A stretch of DNA of 64,000 nt from Lachnospiraceae bacterium (GTDB taxonomy: Bacteria > Bacillota_A > Clostridia > Lachnospirales > Lachnospiraceae), in NCBI GenBank assembly GCA_021770615.1, contig JAETQR010000014.1, forward strand, positions 22,081 through 86,080, given 5' to 3'. The position numbers were made by a program, and so were the translations under genes. This document shows, one piece after another, positions 60,042 through 64,000 of this stretch. The notes beneath the pieces were generated by a model, which saw nothing but the letters and a program-made list of their open reading frames with translations, did no database searches and was not told the DNA's origin. Within the stretch, counting starts at the first letter, position 1. Each line of letters opens with the position of its first letter.

Positions 60042-60995
60042 TCTGATTCCAATATATCCTGTTTCTTCAATGATCTTCTGACCCTCTTCCGAGAGCATCC
60101 AATCGATCAGACGCGGAATATTTTCGTTTTTATTGTCTTTACGGTATATCGCATAAAAATGATCCACGACCGGATAAGTACCATTTTGGATATTGTCTCT
60201 GTCCGGATAGACGCCATTTAAAGAAAGAAGTTTTACGCCTCCATCTGCGACTACACCTTCCACATAAAACCGGAACGAATACCCGATCGCACTTCCCAGA
60301 AAACTGTCATAGTCCGTCTTCATCTCCTCACCTTCCATGAACCGGAGCATTGCCGTCTGGCTTCCACTCCCCTCATTTCTCTGCAGGGCACCAATCCTTT
60401 TATTTTCTCCCCCAAGCTGGGACCAGTTTGTATACTTTCCTGTATAAATTCCCTTAATCTGTTCCACAGTCAGGTCATCCACAGGGTTTTTTGTATTTAC
60501 TACAAAAACAAAAGCCTCACTTCCGATCGGAACCATTTCCAGCTCCACTCCTTTTTCCTCTGCATAGGCAAGCTGTTCTTTGGAAGGCCCTGCACAGATA
60601 ACAATATCAGAAGTTCCATCCACAACCGCCTGATACGCTCCTCTTGTATTGTTCATCTGAAGACAACTATCCCGGGAAAAATTTTCCCCGTCAAACACAC
60701 TGCTTCCTTCCGGATACACTGCATTCACAAAGGCAGAAAAGACCGGATATAACGCTGCCGCCCCGTCAAGTACCGGCAAATCTCCGGATAACTGCAGTTC
60801 CGAACGGATCTTAATGATCCGGGAATCTTCCTCAAAGGGAAGATACTCATCCAATTCGACAGATTTGGCCTGCATCCCTTCACTATAATCGCTAATACAG
60901 CGTCTGGTAAATATCTGATAGATCCCGATATCGAATAAAGTAAACAAAATAATGATGCCTCCTATGACCAGAAGCTGTCGGTATATTTTCTTCAT
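60039..60995 (-). CDS. membrane-anchored PstS-like substrate-binding protein
   Basis: A 318-aa protein with an uncleaved-looking N-terminal anchor (~8-27) and a phosphate-binding-like fold: LPVLDGAAALYPVFSAFVNA, then DIVICAGPSKEQL, TVEQIKGIYTGKYTNWSQLG and RNEGSGSQTAMLRFM, which are the PstS/PBP-like-2 blocks. The family binds phosphate or similar oxyanions. No pstCAB permease genes are adjacent, so a sensory role beside the membrane genes and the kinase is possible. AAGGTGAG precedes the ATG. Confidence 0.86.
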   Translation of the reverse strand: MKKIYRQLLVIGGIIILFTLFDIGIYQIFTRRCISDYSEGMQAKSVELDEYLPFEEDSRIIKIRSELQLSGDLPVLDGAAALYPVFSAFVNAVYPEGSSVFDGENFSRDSCLQMNNTRGAYQAVVDGTSDIVICAGPSKEQLAYAEEKGVELEMVPIGSEAFVFVVNTKNPVDDLTVEQIKGIYTGKYTNWSQLGGENKRIGALQRNEGSGSQTAMLRFMEGEEMKTDYDSFLGSAIGYSFRFYVEGVVADGGVKLLSLNGVYPDRDNIQNGTYPVVDHFYAIYRKDNKNENIPRLIDWMLSEEGQKIIEETGYIGIR

Positions 60996-61003
60996 AACTC
61001 ACC

Positions 61004-61144
61004 TTAATCCCTTTCATTCGCAATATAATTCAGGATCGAACACTGGCTATGCAAATGCGCCGTATAACCGATCAAAGCCATTGAACTGATCATGCCTGCC
61101 ACAAGCAATATCATGACAACCCTTTTAAATAATTTATCATCCAT
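61004..61144 (-). CDS. 46-aa single-pass membrane protein
   Basis: A short gene with a strong site GGAGG before the ATG at 61144. The protein has a charged start (DDKLFKR), one membrane helix (VVMILLVAGMISSMALIGY) and a polar end with one Cys (HLHSQCSILNYIANERD). It sits between the 76-aa gene and the PstS-like gene in a tight operon. Family not recognised. Confidence 0.72.
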   Translation of the reverse strand: MDDKLFKRVVMILLVAGMISSMALIGYTAHLHSQCSILNYIANERD

Positions 61145-61173
61145 TTTCTTTTCCTCCTGTCGAACCACAACAT

Positions 61174-61404
61174 TCACATATGCTCAATCGCCTGGCTGAA
61201 CTGAATAATAAGCCATATAAATGCTGACACCAAAAGCACAGCCACGATGCCGGATGCGATCATTCCTCTCCGCTTGCTCTTTTTTTCTGCTGATTCTTTA
61301 GGACATTTTATATAGAAGAAAATACTTCCCAAAAACCATAAGACGGCAATGACCGGCGTCCCCATCGTAATCATCAAACAAAACTCTATAACATCCAGTC
61401 TCAT
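61174..61404 (-). CDS. 76-aa two-pass membrane protein
   Basis: A small membrane protein with two hydrophobic helices (~8-30 and ~48-70) around a basic loop (KCPKESAEKKSKRR). The ATG at 61404 follows GGAGAGGGG and overlaps the stop of the upstream gene by four bases, showing translational coupling. Family not recognised. Confidence 0.75.
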   Translation of the reverse strand: MRLDVIEFCLMITMGTPVIAVLWFLGSIFFYIKCPKESAEKKSKRRGMIASGIVAVLLVSAFIWLIIQFSQAIEHM

Positions 61405-62813
61405 TTTCCCCTCTCCTTCTTCCATTTTACTCTTATATTTTCATCCCCATCAATCACCAGATACTCCCCGGTTATCTGGATATCCACATAATCAGAATCT
61501 GAAATCTCTGCCAGTTTCTCCTTTCCGGAATCACTCTCCCGCCATAATTCCGTGCCATCCTGATAAACAATACAATCCTCTGCTGCAAGAATCATAAAGA
61601 CTCCATCCATTTCCCGAAGTATCTGGATTCTCTTACTTTTACATAAAATACGGTATGCCAGCGAACATTTTAATTTCTTATCCTCAAATCCCAAAACAGA
61701 GTCCCTGACATTGACCACACCATATATTACATCTCCTTCCTGATACTCATCGACAAAGCATGTCATCTTTCTCAGGTCTTTCTGTACCAACAGCTTTTCC
61801 GTAATTTTCGTCCACTCTGTCTGTTCTTTTTTATCCAGTTCTTCTCCCTCTCTCAATACGTAATCATTTGACTCTCTATATGACGGAATGGCGGGATTCG
61901 TAGAAAAATATCCCTCATGCTCATACAGCACTTCATTTCCCACCCAGCAGATTCCATTTCCATCTGCCTTACATTCTTTTATGTCGCCATCCTCAAAATC
62001 ACTCTCAGCTATATACCGGTTTGCATAATATCCATTTATAATCTCCGGTTCTTCTTCATTCTCATTTCCTAGAAATATCGTTCCATCCTGACAAGTCAAC
62101 AAACCTGTCCAGCCAACCTTTCTTTTTCCAATAACCCTGGAATTATAATCTACTTTTACGATCGTACCGTTCTCATTGTAATCATCATCACCCAGCACAT
62201 AAAAAAAATCATCTCCCAGGGCGATCTGATCCGGACAAACACCCAATTCCATGTGCGTAACAATGGCTACTTTTTTGCCGTCATGCGTACGTATCACAAC
62301 AGAGTCGGAATCAAAATCGATCATCCCTTCATATTTACCGTTGCAGACACACTGTGCATCTTTATAGATATAGGTAGTGATATTCTCATAAGGAAATGAA
62401 CCAACTAAAAGATAAATGAACACCCCTGCACAAAAGATTCCGGCCGCCAGAATTCCTCCGGTTATCCCGGCCTGTTTCCTCTTCCCATTTATGCAAAAAG
62501 ACCAGATCATCATCACCAGGATCAAAAAAAGACTGATGACCAGGTGCACGATATTCAGCAATCCTATAATTGTAGCACCCACATCTTCCGGAGCGGCCCG
62601 CTGTAATTCTTCTATATATGATATCCAGCCTATCACCTGCACACTGATAACATAAACACTGTCAAGGACTATCATTTTTTTCATACTGAATGTAAACTGG
62701 TAATTTAGCCAGACCAAAATAATCGTCGCAAACATTCCCCATATGTAAAATAAACCTGCACCCAAATTTACCGCAAGCAAAAACCAAAAACTATATTTTT
62801 TCCATTTCTTCAT
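61401..62813 (-). CDS. membrane protein with beta-propeller-like outside domain
   Basis: A 470-aa protein. Residues ~1-150 hold four membrane helices; ~155-470 is a beta-rich domain with recurring DG-turns (VIRTHDGKKVAIVTHMELG, FFYVLGDDDYNENGTIVKVD, LTCQDGTIFLGNE), like a degenerate propeller. I do not recognise the family. The ATG at 62813 has AAAGGATG upstream; it starts a four-gene leftward operon ending in the PstS-like gene. Confidence 0.75.
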   Translation of the reverse strand: MKKWKKYSFWFLLAVNLGAGLFYIWGMFATIILVWLNYQFTFSMKKMIVLDSVYVISVQVIGWISYIEELQRAAPEDVGATIIGLLNIVHLVISLFLILVMMIWSFCINGKRKQAGITGGILAAGIFCAGVFIYLLVGSFPYENITTYIYKDAQCVCNGKYEGMIDFDSDSVVIRTHDGKKVAIVTHMELGVCPDQIALGDDFFYVLGDDDYNENGTIVKVDYNSRVIGKRKVGWTGLLTCQDGTIFLGNENEEEPEIINGYYANRYIAESDFEDGDIKECKADGNGICWVGNEVLYEHEGYFSTNPAIPSYRESNDYVLREGEELDKKEQTEWTKITEKLLVQKDLRKMTCFVDEYQEGDVIYGVVNVRDSVLGFEDKKLKCSLAYRILCKSKRIQILREMDGVFMILAAEDCIVYQDGTELWRESDSGKEKLAEISDSDYVDIQITGEYLVIDGDENIRVKWKKERGK

Positions 62814-62959
62814 AAAAATCCATCCTTTAAAATTCGCCACCCTTTTTATATAAAAACATTATATCTGATTTATTATTAAATGTCTATATTAGCCCACGGC
62901 GCCAATATACAATAAGTGAAAATTTTTTCCAGAAACTTTCTAAAAATTACAAATTTTAC

Positions 62960-63061
62960 TTGCTATTTTTGTAAAAATATGCTATATTGAAATAGCATTA
63001 TTACTAGTTTGCACGTATATTTTGCGTGTCGTGGTCAGTTTCCCTGCTGACCACTTTTTTT
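62960..63061 (+). ncRNA. candidate small RNA: orphan promoter plus terminator
   Basis: TTGCTA (62960-62965), 17-base spacer, TATATT (62983-62988), then about 40 bases with a GCACG/CGTGT stem, and a strong terminator GTGGTCAG-TTTCCCTG-CTGACCAC-T7 (63031-63061). No open frame lies between, so a transcript of about 67 bases from ~62995 is predicted. No known RNA family recognised. Confidence 0.6.
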
Positions 63062-63111
63062 ATTTCTTTATGAAAGTAACCAAATGTAACTTAAAATCAG
63101 ATTTTAACAAA

Positions 63112-63141
63112 ATAAAAAGAAGTACCATTTTTCGGTACTTC
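63112..63141 (-). terminator. terminator of the tRNA cluster
   Basis: On the minus strand GAAGTACC-GAAAAAT-GGTACTTC followed by TTTTTATTTT, 15 bases past tRNA-Lys. Confidence 0.9.
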
Positions 63142-63156
63142 CACAAATTTTAATAA

Positions 63157-63229
63157 TGAGGCATCGGGGACTCGAACCCCGGACAACTTGATTAAAAGTC
63201 AAGTGCTCTACCACCTGAGCTAATGCCCC
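63157..63229 (-). tRNA. tRNA-Lys(TTT)
   Basis: Acceptor GGGGCAT/ATGCCTC, anticodon loop CTTTTAA with anticodon TTT, T loop TTCGAGT. CCA not encoded. Last gene of the cluster. Confidence 0.97.
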
Positions 63230-63273
63230 ATTTAAAATGAATCATGTTTTTTAATATATAAAAAACATGATAA

Positions 63274-63346
63274 TGCCCAGAGCCGGAATCGAACCAGCGA
63301 CACAGGGATTTTCAGTCCCTTGCTCTACCAACTGAGCTATCTGGGC
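63274..63346 (-). tRNA. tRNA-Phe(GAA)
   Basis: Acceptor GCCCAGA/TCTGGGC, anticodon loop CTGAAAA with anticodon GAA, T loop TTCGATT; CCA not encoded. Confidence 0.97.
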
Positions 63347-63358
63347 TTTTCGGATAAA

Positions 63359-63432
<74 letters not shown>

Positions 63433-63520
63433 ACAAAATTAAGATTTGTACAAAACCCTTATCTATCGTATGGTGATACAAATCACACCCGGTTTAACCG
63501 GCGGAATTTTCATTCCGTAA

Positions 63521-63602
63521 TGGGCGGAGAAGGATTCGAACCTTCGAAAGCGTAGCTAACAGATTTACAGTCTGCCCCCTTTGGCCACTCGGGAATCCGC
63601 CC
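63521..63602 (-). tRNA. tRNA-Tyr(GTA)
   Basis: Acceptor GGGCGGA/TCCGCCC, anticodon loop CTGTAAA with anticodon GTA, long variable arm; 82 bases. Confidence 0.97.
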
Positions 63603-63620
63603 AAATATTAATTTCTTGAA

Positions 63621-63693
63621 AGCCGACGACCGGACTTGAACCGGTAACCTGCTGATTACAAATCAGCTGCTCTGCCAATTGAGCCACGTCGGC
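63621..63693 (-). tRNA. tRNA-Thr(TGT)
   Basis: Acceptor GCCGACG/CGTCGGC, anticodon loop TTTGTAA with anticodon TGT; CCA not encoded. Confidence 0.97.
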
Positions 63694-63701
63694 ATAATTT
63701 A

Positions 63702-63774
63702 TGGGACCTATAGGGCTCGAACCTATGACCCTCTGCTTGTAAGGCAGATGCTCTCCCAGCTGAGCTAAGATCCC
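63702..63774 (-). tRNA. tRNA-Val(TAC)
   Basis: Acceptor GGGATCT/AGGTCCC, anticodon loop CTTACAA with anticodon TAC; CCA not encoded. Confidence 0.97.
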
Positions 63775-63800
63775 ATATATAATTATCATCTAACGATGAA

Positions 63801-63874
63801 CGACCCAGGAGGGACTCGAACCCTTGACCTCTGCCGTGACAGGGCAGCGCTCTAACCAACTGAGCTACTGGGCC
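63801..63874 (-). tRNA. tRNA-Asp(GTC)
   Basis: Acceptor GGCCCAG/CTGGGTC, anticodon loop CTGTCAC with anticodon GTC, discriminator G; first tRNA after the 23S gene. Confidence 0.97.
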
Positions 63875-63938
63875 ATCTTAAAACTTTTCCCCTGTACCTT
63901 CAAAACTACACATCCACACAGAACCTGCAAACCTCCCT

Positions 63939-64000
63939 TTGGTCAAGCCTTCGACCGATTAGTATCTGTCAGCTCCATGCATTACTGCACTTCCACCTCA
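63939..64000 (-). rRNA. 23S rRNA, 3' end (runs off the window)
   Basis: The minus strand reads GCTGACAGATACTAATCGG then TCGAAGGCTTGACC, the conserved 3' end of 23S rRNA. Only about 60 bases are in the window. The tRNA cluster follows after ~65 bases with no 5S gene in between. Confidence 0.9.

Larger units (their letters stand above)
62814..63156. other. intergenic region before the tRNA cluster
   Basis: About 340 AT-rich bases; it holds the promoter-terminator unit at 62960-63061 (possible small RNA) and the tRNA-operon terminator, with no protein gene. Confidence 0.6.

Noticed and set aside
63565..63859. Overlapping minus-strand frames of 67-74 codons
   Set aside because: They are translations of tRNA-Tyr, -Thr, -Val and -Asp genes.

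Overview
This 64 kb window looks like chromosomal DNA of a low-GC, endospore-lineage, flagellated anaerobe of the Clostridia, most likely Lachnospiraceae. The pointers are the paired glgC/glgD genes, spoVG and spoIIR, mecA, a DnaD/DnaC-type primosome pair, an iron-containing alcohol dehydrogenase, a BspA-type leucine-rich-repeat surface protein, a Tad-like pilus locus with a Flp1-type pilin, and flagellin with FliS. Protein families were recognised by reading motifs; no database search was run.

Layout. 1-6.3 kb: five leftward genes, a mini membrane adaptor followed by four ABC exporter half-molecules, the last cut by the window edge. 6.4-9.2 kb: glgC-glgD-spoVG (leftward). 9.4-14.6 kb: murC, a 200-bp cluster of DnaA boxes, dnaD-like, dnaC-like helicase loader and prs (rightward). 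14.7-20.4 kb: class A penicillin-binding protein, a CgeB-like glycosyltransferase, a sigma-D/FliA-controlled 206-aa protein, a YgjP-like metalloprotein and a LuxR regulator. 20.7-28.5 kb: a small gene, mecA, a DUF1858 protein, a ferredoxin, pgi, a membrane protein, and the rhomboid/flavodoxin-SCP2/HIT/murG operon. 28.6-28.8 kb: a long imperfect inverted repeat. 28.9-30.3 kb: an ASKHA-type corrinoid activator relative. 30.3-40.1 kb: a leftward Tad-like pilus locus in two blocks split by a hairpin. 40.4-46.1 kb: yaaL-like, fliS, flagellin, a 939-aa flagellum-linked protein and spoIIR. 46.2-52.7 kb: ispE, LRR surface protein, rmuC and a domain-permuted GH3 glycosidase. 52.7-55.2 kb: a scarred stretch with a peptidoglycan-binding gene remnant, tRNA-Gly, an apparent type I toxin-antitoxin unit, an alcohol dehydrogenase and a deleted duplicate of it. 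55.2-62.8 kb: a BlaI/BlaR1/lipoprotein operon, a hybrid sensor kinase and a four-gene membrane/PstS-like operon. 63-64 kb: a possible small RNA, seven leftward tRNAs and the 3' end of a 23S rRNA gene.

Working together: GlgC/GlgD make ADP-glucose for glycogen; MurC, MurG and the class A PBP serve peptidoglycan synthesis; DnaD-like and DnaC-like proteins load the replicative helicase, and the DnaA boxes ahead of them suggest coupling to DnaA activity. The Tad block encodes ATPase, platform, pilin, prepilin peptidases and pseudopilins. Two promoters with the sigma-D (FliA) consensus tie the 206-aa gene and the 939-aa/flagellin/fliS set to one motility regulon.

The signals most worth following are the convergent type I toxin/antisense RNA unit at 53.4-53.65 kb, the DnaA-box cluster, the nine-cysteine flagellin, the apparent AUU start of the pilus prepilin peptidase, the 260-bp inverted repeat at 28.6 kb, and the orphan promoter-terminator unit at 63.0 kb.
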